DNA from: Macropodus opercularis
Lineage: Eukaryota > Chordata > Actinopteri > Anabantiformes > Osphronemidae
DNA: 64,000 bases
Reading direction: 5' to 3'
Assembly: GCA_030770545.1 (NCBI GenBank)
Contig: CM061094.1
Span: 729,501-793,500, forward strand
Within the stretch, counting starts at the first letter, position 1. Each line of letters begins with the position of its first letter. The notes beneath the pieces are model-generated. The model had not been told where the DNA came from. It was given only the letters and a program-made list of their open reading frames with translations, and made no database searches. Shown in pieces: positions 49,984-61,807 of the stretch. Position numbers and translations under genes: made by a program.

Positions 49984-50290
49984 TGAAGTTCAGTTCTCTG
50001 CTGCCCATTCGCCGGCCGAGTCTCCTTTTCCCTGAGGGCTGATGCTGAGGCTAGTAGAGGAGGGCGAAGAAGGACAGACGAGACCGAGGAGAAGGAGAAG
50101 AGAAGTTTGAAGAGAGAGGGCACATATCCATTCTGCAGACGCCTTTCTTCCTTTCCCCTCACACACTCTCTCTCCCACCCAAACACATCCTCTGCTGAGA
50201 GGCCGGCAGGAAAGGGAGGGAGGGGTGGCAAGAAGGCTAGGAGCGCTCCATTATGCTGCATTCAGGAGCCTGACGAGATGGTACGTTTTT
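49984..50290 (-). promoter_or_regulatory. Probable 5' UTR / promoter side of exoc3l1
   Basis: The stretch upstream of the exoc3l1 start on the minus strand is locally GC- and CpG-richer (for example GCCGGCCGAGTC on the plus strand near 50012-50025) and then purine/pyrimidine-skewed. It has no convincing TATA box. This fits a housekeeping-type promoter with 5' UTR; no transcription start can be fixed. Confidence 0.3.
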
Positions 50291-50299
50291 ATTATAGAA

Positions 50300-51360
50300 A
50301 AACCTGAAGGTCTACTTGTCTTGTAGCCGCATTTCTTTCATCACCACATTACTCACCGCGCTGTTCATCAGAGCATCAGCTCTGGACCAAGGCTAATGCA
50401 TTACCAACAATGCGTTTGCGTGTTCAGACTTTACGTCAATGCCACTCATGCTATGTGTTCCACATAACCTTTCAGGCAGCTCCGTGTTCGACCTGATGTA
50501 CAGTAAAAGCCAAGTGAACCCTGATAACAATCTAATGTGTAATGCACAAGGAATCGGCCTATAATGTATCTAGAAGAGGAGGACAAAAGAGCTGAGGAGA
50601 CGTGATGTGTTCAGTGTTCCACCAAAACAAGAAGCAGATTGTGTCATGGACCCTGATCCTCTGCAGCTGCTAGATCAGCGCAGGCTTTTACCGCTGAGAG
50701 ATATTTATTTGGTTATTTGGGAGCAGTTGAGTCCTCTGACCCCACTGCCCTGATTAGAGCCGAGCTTCCTGGACCTCTTCACTAAGCAGCTCTGTAGCTG
50801 GCCCAGGGACGTCTTTCCCAGGTTTAAAGGTGGGTGAGAATGTCTGCTTTCATTACCTTCATTCATATAGGTTAGCTCCCACTCATCCACCTTTAAAAGT
50901 GGGAAGTGATATATATATACACAGTAGCTGCTTTCATCACTGGAGGCAGAGAAACGGAACAGAAACCAGATTTAAAAACCAGTCCAGCCTTAGGTCACCA
51001 CCGCTTTGTGTCTTTCTGTGGGGTGTTTTAGTTTAGTTTTATAGGTGTATCTGAAAGGACCCACACATACGAACCTGCACACGCAGGTCTGTTATCACAT
51101 TAAATACGCTAGAATGACATGCACACAGTCACGTTCCAGTGCAGAGCGAGGCCACGGTCTGGTCTGAGGTTCCACTGCGTTTCACACGTTCGCTCAGGTT
51201 TGTGGTTGACAGCGGGAGAAACCGGGTCAGAAGCTGAGACACATGCTGCTCAAAGCTAAGCTGACACTGGTGCAGGACATGGAGTCATGGTGCTGAGGCT
51301 GCAGGTCTCCCTTCACATCTGAACCAGTAAACGTGGCAAAACCAGGCTCTTAGCCAAGAA
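50300..51360. other. No gene recognised
   Basis: Intergenic DNA upstream of exoc3l1 (minus strand) and before the 21-bp minisatellite. No exon with family similarity was found. Confidence 0.55.
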
Positions 51361-51367
51361 TGAGTTA

Positions 51368-51985
51368 CACTAAAGCTAAGCAGACTAGCCCTGAAGCTAA
51401 GCAAACTAGCCCCGAAGCTAAGCAGACTAGCCCTGAAGCTAAGCAAACTAGCCCCGAAGCTAAGCAAACTAGCCCTGAAGCTAAGCAAACTAGCCCTGAA
51501 GCTAAGCAAACTAGCCCCGAAGCTAAGCAAACTAGCCCTGAAGCTAAGCAAACTAGCCCCGAAGCTAAGCAAACTAGACATGAAGCTAAGCAGACTAGCC
51601 CTGAAGCTAAGCAAACTAGCCCCGAAGCTAAGCAAACTAGCCCTGAAGCTAAGCAAACTAGCCCTGAAGCTAAGCAAACTAGCCCCGAAGCTAAGCAAAC
51701 TAGCCCTGAAGCTAAGCAAACTAGACATGAAGCTAAGCAGACTAGCCCCGAAGCTAAGCAAACTAGACATGAAGCTAAGCAGACTAGCCCTGAAGCTAAG
51801 CAGACTAGCCCTGAAGCTAAGCAGACTAGCCCTGAAGCTAAGCAAACTAGACATGGAGCTAAGCAAACTAGACATGAAGCTAAGCAGACTAGCCCTGAAG
51901 CTAACCAAACTAGCCCTGAAGCTAACCAAACCAGCCCTGACACTAACCCAACTAGCCCTGATGCTAACCAAGCTAGTCCAAGCTA
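51368..51985 (+). repeat. Second 21-bp minisatellite, about 29 copies
   Basis: Head-to-tail copies of GAAGCTAAGCAAACTAGCCCC (21 bp), unrelated in sequence to the array at 29434. Variants are CAAACT/CAGACT, CCC/CCT, and a CTAGACATGAA form in place of CTAGCCCTGAA. The last four units drift (AACCAAACT, ACTAACCCAACT). A plus-strand frame from ATG 51360 reads EAKQTSP repeated for 208 codons, but the other strand is equally open, so coding is unlikely. Confidence 0.95.
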
Positions 51986-53018
51986 GCGTCCAGCGTGACT
52001 CATCTGAGCCCACCAGGGGGCAGCAGACTGGGCTTGTGTTGAGACTGAATCGTGAGGTAAACATGCAGATTCTGTGAAGAAACAACAGGTTCACAAGCGT
52101 AACATACATGAAACCAGAAGAGCTAAGACACACGACGACTTTTCACTTCATTTCTCAGAAAAAGTGAAAATGATGAAGGGTCACTGCAGCTGATTTGAGG
52201 CTTTTCTGCAGACGTTTGTGCAGGTGTCGCTTCTTTTAACGTCGGCTCTGCTCTCACCTCTTACTCCTTTAAACTGGCAGCGTGACTTCTAATAAAGCTA
52301 ATAACAAGCTCATTCCTATTAACAAACGCTCGCATTTGCAGGCCATACAAACCCACACGGGCCCTTCCAGCTGCCACCACCCTGAGCCCGACAGCTCCTC
52401 CACCCAGAGGAAGTCTAATTCTGGACCACTTCCTCTATGACATTCCTGACCCGTACGGCTTTCCTGCCACACAGACGCCAGAGATCGTCAGATAAATTCC
52501 TTTTATATTTGAAAAAGTTGGTTTCTTCTGCTATAACGTTGTATCAATATGAATCTGTTTAATGAATTCAAAAATGTGCGTCTAAATGTAAAGTAGTAGT
52601 CGTTTTTATGTTTAGGTTCAGTTTGCAAAGGTTTAACACCTTACAGAACATAAATACTATATAGAAACTATATCAGAAAATCCAACAAAGTTGAGCAAGT
52701 TTTTTAATTTAGAGAGGAAACTTCCTGTAAGTGAAGACAACTCCAGCACAGACAGGTTTATCTGCCTTGACCAGCTGCTGATGGAACAGAGAAAAAACTA
52801 ACAGAACACACTCACTGGAGACTCACAAAGAAAAAAGTCAGACGATGGATGAAAAAGGATGATTCTTCACTGCCCAGAACTAAATACACTGTTACAATCT
52901 GCCCTAAATGGTGGTTGTATGTTGGCTGAAATGAAATGGTTATTTAAATAATTACTGTATCTTTGTAAAGATTATTTGTCTTTGAGTATTGTCATTGTCT
53001 GAGTTACTATTAAAGGGA

Positions 53019-53116
53019 ACTGCTCCATGTGGAGTCTGTTGGGTTTAGTTGTGTCAGGTCCTGAACCTGACCTAATGTAAAGTGCCTCGAAATGAATTCA
53101 ATAAATAGAGCAGCAT
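53019..53116 (+). repeat. Interspersed repeat end, copy 1 (matches 56374-56500)
   Basis: CTGCTCCATGTGG...GTTGGGTTTAGTTGTGTCAGGTC...TGTAAAGTGCC closely matches the segment downstream of chemokine B. After the ATTGA array the match resumes at 53510-53572 (CGTGTTTGTACGTCGTCTGCTGTTACGCTGCCGACTGAAGG). Confidence 0.8.
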
Positions 53117-53515
53117 CGAATTGAACTGATTTCAACTAAATTGAATCGAATTGAACTGATTTCAACTAAATTGAATTGAACTGAATTGAATTGAATTTAA
53201 CCAATTTGAACTAAACTGAACTAATTTGAACGAAATTGAATTGAACTAATTTGAACTAAACTGAACTAATTTTAACTAAATTGAATTGAACAAATTTGAA
53301 CTAAACTGAACTAATTTGAACTAAATTGAATTGAATTGAACTAATTTGAATTAAATTGAATTGAATTGAACTGAATTGAACTAATTTGAATTGAATTGAA
53401 CTAATTTGAACTAAACTGAACTAATTTCAACTAAATTGAATTGAACTGAATTAAACTAATTGGAACTAAACTGAACTAATTTCAACTAAATTGAATTGAA
53501 CTGAATTGAACTGAC
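53117..53515 (+). repeat. Irregular (ATTGAACTAA)-type AT-rich tandem array
   Basis: About 400 bp built of TTGAATTGAA, TTGAACTAAA and TTTCAACTAAA units. It follows AAAGTGCCTCGAAATGAATTCAATAAATAG, the usual end of a widespread fish repeat with an ATTGA tail, so it is probably an overgrown tail of that element. Confidence 0.85.
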
Positions 53516-53599
53516 GTGTTTGTACGTCGTCTGCTGTTACGCTGCCGACTGAAGGTGCATCATGAAATACTGAGAACTATTGTTACTATTACAATGAAT

Positions 53600-55530
53600 A
53601 GTTGGAGCCACTATTAAATAATGAAATCAATCATGAGTCACTATTGTAAAACCTAATATTTCTGAAGGGAACTGAAGGATTTACATCTTTGAACTAGACG
53701 TTCTAAAGCATAAATGTTATGAAAGGGGTTTTACTTCACACTGGAAACTTTTGATAAAGTTACCTTGCAAATCAACTGCAGATGATTATCACGAGGAAAC
53801 ATGATGATTATCACGCAAACGAGCACGAGCACGCTCTAAATAGGCCAAACATGCTTTGCTAAGTGTGGTTTTGTGTACACATTTAGAAAATAGCTGCGAT
53901 AAGATCTACCCCATTACTTGAGTGGGATAGATTTAAGTCTGGGGGAACTGACTCATAATAAACGATGTAATTTACCGTGAAAAACCAAACCTCAGTGTAA
54001 AAATGTTTTACTAAGAGCCTTCAACTGAACTTGAAACTAAACTGCTCTGCTAAACCTTGATCAGCCGCGTCCAGCCCAGAGGGCAGCGTACTGTCCCTGC
54101 AGTTCTCTCACTGCCGCTGCTCAACTTTTCTTTTTAGAACTTTAGCCGTGATCACAAACAACAAAACACATACAACTAATCCCACCTGAAATAAAAATCC
54201 TCAGCTTCCAGGTAGGTAGCATCCTTCATGTGACTGTTCTCATACTGTTATGGATTTAATAAACACACAACAACACTGAGCTTGGAGCATACGGTCATAC
54301 AACGATTTTACCTCCTAGTATTTATATTTTAGCAGAACTTGAACTCTGCCCTTCAGCCACCACAGCTCACACAGAAAAGAAGAGGCAGTGAGGGATCTGC
54401 TGAATCTGCTGGACGCAGCTCGTTAAGAACGGGCTGCTTTTGAGCCGTACATGCTACAGCACACACGCAGCCTGTTACGTTCCCCTGCTACTGAAAAGCT
54501 TCACAACTATAACATGAGGAATAAAATGTATGTACTTCTGCGTTTCACGGTCCGGCTCAGGCCTGGATCGCTTGCGGTGACGGGATAGTGAAGGTGGGTC
54601 CAGTGCACAAACAGATGAGTCGCGATGGATAGACTGGAAACGAGACGTTCAGAAACACCAGCTGTAAAAGAAGTGCAGTGATACAACACACGACGTTAAT
54701 CTGGCAGAAGACGTCTCGTCAATGTGGACACAGTAGCTGTTGCAGGACGTTTCAGTAGCACTCCACCAATCAGACACCTCACACAGGCTCCAAATGCTGC
54801 CTGACCTGGCGTGAGCAGCATTACACGGCACGTAGTTTATGAGTTACACCTTCATGTAGAAACGACAACACACTTAAGCAGCTTCAGCAATTTTTCCCAC
54901 AGAAGAACAACACGAGACGTTTTGTTCGTGTGATAAAAATCTGTGAGGTTTTAGTATTTGCAGACTTGATCAGCTTCATGTGTCCTGATAACATCGAGAC
55001 AAGCTGCTGGTCTGTGGTGGGATTTAAACTAACTCAGAACAGAAAGCGAAACCCAGACACGTTGTTCTAACGCCGTCCTTGTAACTTGAACTTTAAATAC
55101 TGTAAATTAAAAACTGTAAATTACATGTTGAAGTAATTGGTTCACGTTTGTCATGTGTAGTATATACACGTTAGTGTGTCTCTTTCCACCTCCTCCAGGT
55201 CTATATGGAAAGAACGGTTTTTGATGTGAGGTCAGAAAATCCAGTTCGCTCTGAAATAAAACCTACACAAGAAAAGTCAGTGATGAAGGGGGAACAAAAC
55301 TTTAGAAGGTCAGACTGGTTCTGTGTTGAGGTGAAATCCTCGGGCTTCCTGCCACTCAAACGTGTCAGTCTATTAACCACAAAGAGGCGTCGAGTTGTTC
55401 AACATCCAGGTCATTGTTTTAGAACGTCTATGAATATGCAGATGAGGCTTCGATATTTGAGCAGGCATTCAGTCGTGATCAGAGCAGATCACTCTCGACG
55501 GCAAACGGCATCGCTACAGCACTGAAGACA
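53600..55530. other. Intergenic, upstream flank of chemokine B
   Basis: No gene recognised. The last few hundred bases before 55533 presumably hold the chemokine promoter. AT-rich TATA-like stretches occur (GTATATACAC near 55160, GATATTTGAG near 55453), but none is clearly placed. Confidence 0.45.
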
Positions 55531-55532
55531 GC

Positions 55533-56187
55533 ATGAAGACTCTCAGCTTCTCACTGGGGCTGCTGCTGCTGGTCACGCTCTACTGCGCTGCCACGCGTAA
55601 GTCTGCCAGCAGCCGGTGCACATGGAGCGCTACAGCTCTCCAGATCAGGACTTTCCTCAGATTTTTATCAAATTATTACATAATAGACGAAGGTTGAGTA
55701 TATTTAAACGGCCCACATATTAAAGCGATTTCAGTACACGTGAAAGTATTAATTACTGTTTGTAGTTATGTTTATTCAGTTATTGACTATTGTTAATCAT
55801 ATTCGATATGACTGATATTTTGTGTTTTTACAGCTCCTGGAGTAAGAGAAGCGTCACCTGCATCGTGCTGCTTTAACTTCTTTACCAAAAAAATACCGAA
55901 GACAGAAATTCTGTCCATCACGATGACGCACAGCAGATGTACAGAGAAGGCTTTTGTGTACGTTTGTGCTTCATTTCAGCTGCCACCAGATCAAATTTAA
56001 ACAATATTAATGTGAATATGACACACAAAATAATTTTCATCTAAATCAACATTAAAACTACTAACAGTTAATGATTTTCTGCAGGTTTGATACTCGCAGA
56101 GGAAAGATCTGTGTGAGCCAGAGTCGCGACTGGGCCAAGAAAGCTTTTCAAAAACAACAGCAGCAAAATGACCAAGTTAAGGAATGA
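55533..56187 (+). CDS. CC chemokine B, complete, three coding exons
   Basis: Secreted chemotactic ligand, clearly a different gene from the chemokine at 36945. Exons 55533-55596, 55834-55957 and 56085-56187 (GT-AG, phases 1 and 2) sum to 291 nt (96 aa plus stop). A leucine-rich signal peptide spans about residues 1-20 (MKTLSFSLGLLLLVTLYCAA). Cys33-Cys34 followed by Phe, then Cys57 and Cys72, complete the CC pattern. The helix region is RDWAKKAFQK, followed by a polar Gln-rich tail (KQQQQNDQVKE) that is more basic and polar than the end of chemokine A. The start is the only ATG directly before a signal peptide. It lies on the far side of exoc3l1 from chemokine A, in the same orientation. The specific orthologue is not identified. 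Confidence 0.9.
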
Positions 56188-56373
56188 GCCACGCGCTGGA
56201 CCTCCAGCCATGAGGAAGCTCCGTCTGACGCTCACAGCTTCCTTCTTTGTACCTATTGCCGTGTCTATGCATTTCTAGCTATCAGTCGCTGACATGATTA
56301 GCACATCTGCAGAATATACTCATTATATAATATACATGTTAGATTATAATTTACTGATTGGCTGCAATTCAAA

Positions 56374-56572
56374 GCTGCTCCATGTGGGATCGGTTGGGTT
56401 TAGTTGTGTCAGGTCTTAAACTTGACTTGTATGTAAAGTGCCTTGAAATAACTGATGTTTTTGTGAACTGGCGCTAAATAAATAAAATGGAATTGAATTG
56501 ACTCGACGTGTTTGTACATCGTCTGCTGTTACGCTGCCGACTGAAGGTGCATCATGAAATACTGAGAACTAC
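56374..56572 (+). repeat. Interspersed repeat end, copy 2, in chemokine B 3' flank
   Basis: Same order of blocks as at 53019-53572, but with a very short ATTGA tail (GGAATTGAATTGA) between the left block and the CGACGTGTTTGTACATCGTCTGCTGTTACGC block. Since the unique right-hand block is shared as well, the two copies look like a direct duplication about 3.4 kb apart and not two independent insertions. Confidence 0.8.
56477..56482 (+). promoter_or_regulatory. Possible poly(A) signal of chemokine B (AATAAA, repeat-derived)
   Basis: Overlapping AATAAATAAA about 290 nt after the chemokine B stop, inside a common fish repeat end (AAAGTGCCTTGAAATAAC...). If used, the gene borrows its poly(A) signal from a repeat. 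Another AATAAA occurs near 56591. Confidence 0.3.
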
Positions 56573-56599
56573 TGAGCGTTAATTATGAAACGCAATAAA

Positions 56600-59500
56600 T
56601 AGCATTAATAGCAAATTCTGTTCAACATAACATATTTTTTATTGTTTCATCCCCTACACTGATAAATTCAAAAATTAACATGTAAATAAATTCTAAAAAA
56701 CACAAATACAGTCATGGGATTTAAGCAGGTCATAGTGAAGAGCTGTGAGCTTGGCCTCCAGACGAGCATTAAACAGACATGAGGACAACGGGTCTGGTTT
56801 GGAGTAACCCAGCAGGCCTACAAATAGAATGTGGTGACGGTAAAGCGACACAGCCAACGACTGGTGAAGCGTCCAGACATCAACCCCTTCACCTAGAAAC
56901 AACTTCAGCTACCAGTTCTTCGCTCTTCTAAACGCTGTGTCGGTGTGAGCAGCTAATCTGAGGAGCTGTAACCTTTCACCTGACGCTAAGGGAGATCTGA
57001 TGGTTTAACTGACTGATGCTCTGTAATCCTGAAAGTCATCATCATATTCAATCTGATTAGAGTCGCGACTGTGCCAAAGCTGGGTCATATAAGACATGAG
57101 ACATCTGGGTTGTTTCTTGTTTCCTCCTTAATTCAATAGTTTCATAGTTTGGCTTCAGTACTGATGCACAATGTTAACAGTTAAATAATAAAGAAATACC
57201 ACTGAAGAAGAAGAAGCTGTGTTTATAATGGTTCCTCTCAGAATCACTGGACGTTTTCGCTTGACAAAGGGAACATTTTGAAGTGATGTGTGTAGCTTGA
57301 AAGCAGAGGTTCTCTGCATATAACAGCTACAGAATACATGCACATCATAAAAGCAGAACTGTAAGAGCAAAACCCTTTGACATGAAGTTATTGCTGAATT
57401 CCATCAATCTTTGAAAACAATAACACAAATACACACATAACACAATAAATGTGTTTATGGTGAAATATTATGTTGTACATATGCCTGAGTTTGTTCAAAT
57501 TATTACAGCTGCTACTTGTTGTCAAGCGCGTTTGAATATTGTATTAAATAAAATAAAAGTATCTAATTTTGGGTCATATAGTTCGTAGTTTGTTTAAACA
57601 CACAACAATGGAATTAAATTCAGCTCCACTGTGCAAAATGACATCACAGACAGTTTTTTTCTCATTGTGATAAAGATCGTGAGGTTTAATCGTTTGCATA
57701 TCTGACCTAAACCCGTCTGAGGAACAAAAGCCCTGAACTCTACGAGGGATTTTTGATTTAGCTGTTTATAGTGCAGCTGCTACACTTTAACCAACAGACG
57801 GAACCACAACAAGTTGTTGCGTTATTTTTGTGAAGTAGTGGATATTACAGTATGTGGGCAGCAGCTCGGTGAGACCGCTCCAAAAATGACTGAAGACTGG
57901 ATCTAAGACAAGGTCAGACAAGGTCGGTTCCCTGGGGAAGAGTGGATGGAGATGCAGTTATTAGGATGAGTGGTGGAGTCAAACCAGGGGCAGAAGCAAC
58001 AGGAGGTGAACCAGGTGAGTATTGTTAATGGTTGATCAGAAGGGCCCAGACATGGACGACCTCACCGGCGATATCCACACTTATAACAAAAGATAAAAAC
58101 TAAAGACAAGAAGAAAGAAACAGGAAACGCCTCCAAACAGAAATAGTCAAACGCTCCTCGAGAACAGAAGATGACAACACTCTAGAAAATCCTGTCGCAC
58201 CGCAAAGCATCCTGGGAACAAACATACGAGGACGCAAGGCTCCACCAATCTGGAGGCGAGTATTTATACGCTGAACAGGAAACGAGGTGTGAAAGGGATT
58301 AGCACAAGTCAAGTGTCTGAGAGTCTTGTCATCAGAAACAGGATGTGACCCGTCAAAATAAATGAAGCAAGCAGAAGCAAAACTGCCTATTACCTGGAAG
58401 GGGTGGTCACCCTTACGCCGCCCTGTCCAGGCCTTGAGAATACCGAGCTCCTTGCATTGCTCCTAGTGGAGCCTCCTGCTAATCTCCCCTGCTGAAGCCT
58501 GTGGTTCCTCCTCTGGTGAATGGGTCCTGGCAGCTCGTGAGTCACGACTGATCCAGCAGGTGCACTGTAAAATTCTATATGCTTTCAATATATCATTATC
58601 TGCAGTATGTGTGATATTTACGGTAGATTTTGAGCAGGTTTTAAATATTCCCATTCAGATGTTGTCTGTTCTTAGCAAGACTATGTTTAATCAAATTAAA
58701 ATTTCTGATGTGCTACACATCTGCCCCCCACAACGTTTAGGAAACATGTCGCCAGCACTTCACCGCCTTCTGCTTTTTACTGCGTGTTGGTCCTACGTCC
58801 ATCTGTGATCTTCATCTTCTGAAGCTCAGTCAGACAGATTATAGACGTTTTGACTGAAATGAAAAATCCTTCAGTATAAATATTGAATTACAGCACATCA
58901 GAGTTAAAGCATAACCGTGTCAACTTTAATATTAACCATATACAAGTACAGACAGAACAGAATAAAACAAAAGAGAAGCAAAAAATGATGCAAATATAGA
59001 TATAAAAAACAACAGAAACGTAACTTGTTATTAAAGAGTGACGGGTTTACAAGCATTTCAAAGAAACCTTTCTCTGGATTCAGATACACAGGAGTCCTGA
59101 GAGGATGTGTTCATTAGCATAGATGTGGAGAGTAAATGTGGAAGAAGGAACGAGACAAAAGGCCACTGAGCAGCCGGCAGGTTGTACACGCTGGCACTTC
59201 CATCAATGGCAAATCCATACAAGTTCTGTTTCATATGCAGAAGCATATTGATTGATTTAATGCATCACAATGGCTGAAGTCAGAAAAACAAGATTAAAAT
59301 ACAGATACAGGTCGATTATAGGAAAACTAAAAGGATTTAGGAGCCATTCTTCAACCATACACACAGTATAGTAGCAACGTCATCATCATATGGGAATAAA
59401 ACATGGCAACTGTGGGACACAACGATTAAAGTGTGTTTGTGCAGCACGCTGGGCTGCGTCATGACTCTAACCGGACCTTTTGCTTTGGTGAGTGTCAGGG

Positions 59501-60729
59501 CTCAGCTGGAAAACTCCACAAGAAACAAAGACTTTCAGCTTTGTTTTGACTAATTGTCCCTTATGTCATTTAAGCCAAAGGAAACATCATGAACAACACC
59601 CATCACTTACATCACAATATAAAACATCTTTGTAAACACTGTAACCTGTGACATTAAAGACACCAGTGAGGCGTTTGCATAATATCTTCTATTCAAGGAG
59701 GAATTACACACACTGCAATAACAATATTCTGGCTGCTGTAATACACAAATTAGTGAATATGAGTTAGTTAAGATCAGACATGATCAATGAGCTCCAACGC
59801 TGCCTCAACCACACCTGCTCACATACGCATCTGGTCTGAGGGCGTAGTCACACCACCACGGACGAACGGACCAGCGGTGCTCTGATGTTTACCAAAGGAA
59901 AGGAAGCTGCCGCAGGTACAAATCTAGAAATCTCCTGTCAGAGAATAAAACTGGAAGAGGGATATAACAAAGCAACTGAAGGAACAAGTTTGCTAATGGA
60001 ACGTTTCATTAGTATTTAGTTTAATTAGCAGTCAAAGCATGGTTTTGCTAGTTTACTGAAACGATGAGTTCCATTAGGAAACCCATTGTCTGGAGCATTG
60101 GTTTGCTAACAAATGCTTAGAAAGACATTTTTCCACTTTCAGTAACTTTTCAATGACTGAAATTCTGTACAATCCTGAGAAGTGAACGCATGTCCCTGCT
60201 GGTTAGAATGTTAGAATGTCGTTCCATTTACTAACCGGCGTAGGAAGTAGTGACTACACCCCCGCCTCCATCTCGGTTTAGGTGTGACTGTACCTGATGC
60301 CACATCAGACACGATTCAGGACCTTCTCCCACATGCTCGTTCCCGTCTACGAACACCCTGCTGTGGACACACAGGCCTGTCTGCGATGAAACAAAGACCA
60401 CTAGCAAGGCTGGCAAATGCCCGTCTGCGTCTGCCACAAGAACACTACGCGTGTACAGATGGCTCCACGGTGGCTGCCACGTGTTTACTCTGACCTCTCC
60501 TCTCCAGAAACATAGGAATTTTACAACACATGCATTCCCCCAAAAACAAAAGCATGTGGCGGTTGTGGGCATTTCCGTGTGTGTGTGTGTGTGTGTGTTC
60601 ATGGCGTCCATGTCACGTGTCGCGTGTTAAATGTAACACAGGAGTATTATGGAATGTATTGACCGTTGTGTATTCGAGTTGTCTGAGGGTATAAAGACAA
60701 AACACTGAAGGAAGTGGCTGCGTCGCTCT
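56600..60729. other. Intergenic plus probable septin 7 3' UTR
   Basis: No coding exon recognised. Septin 7 mRNAs have long 3' UTRs, so an unknown part directly below 60730 is probably transcribed from the minus strand. A minus-strand ATTAAA at 58925-58930 is one possible end. A 19-nt stretch near 57062 resembles chemokine B exon 3. Confidence 0.4.
60578..60598 (+). repeat. (TG)n microsatellite
   Basis: Ten TG units just downstream of the septin 7 stop (minus strand), within the likely 3' UTR or 3' flank. Confidence 0.9.
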
Positions 60730-61807
60730 TTAAAAGATTTTGCCTTTCTTCTTGTTCTTTTCCATCGTCCTGTGAAACAAACAAAGACATTAGTTCACAC
60801 AGTTTCAGTTTTCAGAGGTCGTCTGTCATTGGTCAGAGTTACACTTCTGAGCGTTACTGACTTGGAGGCGTCGAGTTTCTGCTGCTCGAGGATTCTCTGC
60901 TGAGCCTCCCAGTTGGTCTTCTCGTCTTCAAACACTCGCCTCTTCTCCTCCAGCTCCTTGTACTGGGCTTCCAAGTTCCTCTTCATCTGTTCATGGCGCC
61001 GCTCCAGCTGAGGGGGAAACATTCTCCAGCTGAGCCAATTATGTGACACCCAACAAACACTAGATCACTAGAGTCTGTTTGGACATTTGCATTTTAGGGG
61101 GTTGTCACCTGTATGTATTTCATATTTCGTATTTTTCCTGTCAGATATCATCATAATTTCTGTTAAGAGGCATCTACATTTAGCGTGTACGCGTGTATTT
61201 AATCAGATTGTCGGCGCATGCACGCACTGAAACGCACCTCAGCTTCGGAGTCCTTCAGCTTCTGCTTCTTTTCTTTAACCTTCATTTCGAACACTTGTTC
61301 CATTTCCGCCTCCATCTTCTTCATTTTCATCACGTGCTCCCTCCGCTCCTCCTCCATCTGTGCCAGGGGACTCCTGTTGATCAAGTCAGACAAGATGTGG
61401 CAGGTGTTTGACCAAAAACGTATCAGATGTGGCTGATAACATATGGAAAAACTAAATACAGGGAACACTTGAGAAAACTGTACATTTATCGAATGATACC
61501 CATCTTACTTTGTGAGCTGTCCCTTGGTCTTGGTAGCGTCTACTCCATTGCAGGTGACAGCTGCCAGTTTCTTACTGCGATAATTTTCATAGTGGACGTT
61601 GTTGGTGACGTCCTTCAGATCCTGCATGTGAGTCCTGTGGGACAAAAGGAAAACATGAACCGGAGCCGGGACGGTGGGCGAGAGGGAGGCTTGTGTAAAG
61701 CCGCTAATGAGCTCAACATGAATTTATTTATGATGTAATATTACAGTAATCCCACCTGATCAGCATGTTGCGTAGCACGGTGAAGTCGCAGTGTTCTCCA
61801 TTCTCCA
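60730..61807 (-). CDS. septin7: Septin 7, 3' part (last five coding exons), gene continues past the right edge
   Basis: Filament-forming GTPase that occupies the obligatory central-group position of septin hexamers and octamers. Exons in coding order: 61807-61756, 61634-61509, 61373-61238, 61007-60862, 60769-60730 (ends at TAA). All junctions are GT-AG and in phase, giving about 166 codons. The first exon here (ENGEHCDFTVLRNMLIR) and the next (THMQDLKDVTNNVHYENYR) end the G domain and cover the septin-unique element. KSPLAQMEEERREHV to SEAELERRHEQM is the C-terminal coiled coil, rich in Glu and Lys heptads. The C-terminus KNKKKGKIF is the SEPTIN7 signature. The residues match SEPTIN7, not SEPTIN2, 6 or 9. 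The P-loop exons must lie upstream, beyond position 64000; I found none between 61808 and 64000. Whether this is the a or b teleost copy cannot be told. Confidence 0.93.

Noticed and set aside
51360..51986. A 208-codon frame of EAKQTSP repeats starting at ATG
   Set aside because: Two minus-strand frames of the same array are just as open, no splice or signal feature is present, and the DNA repeat explains the frame.
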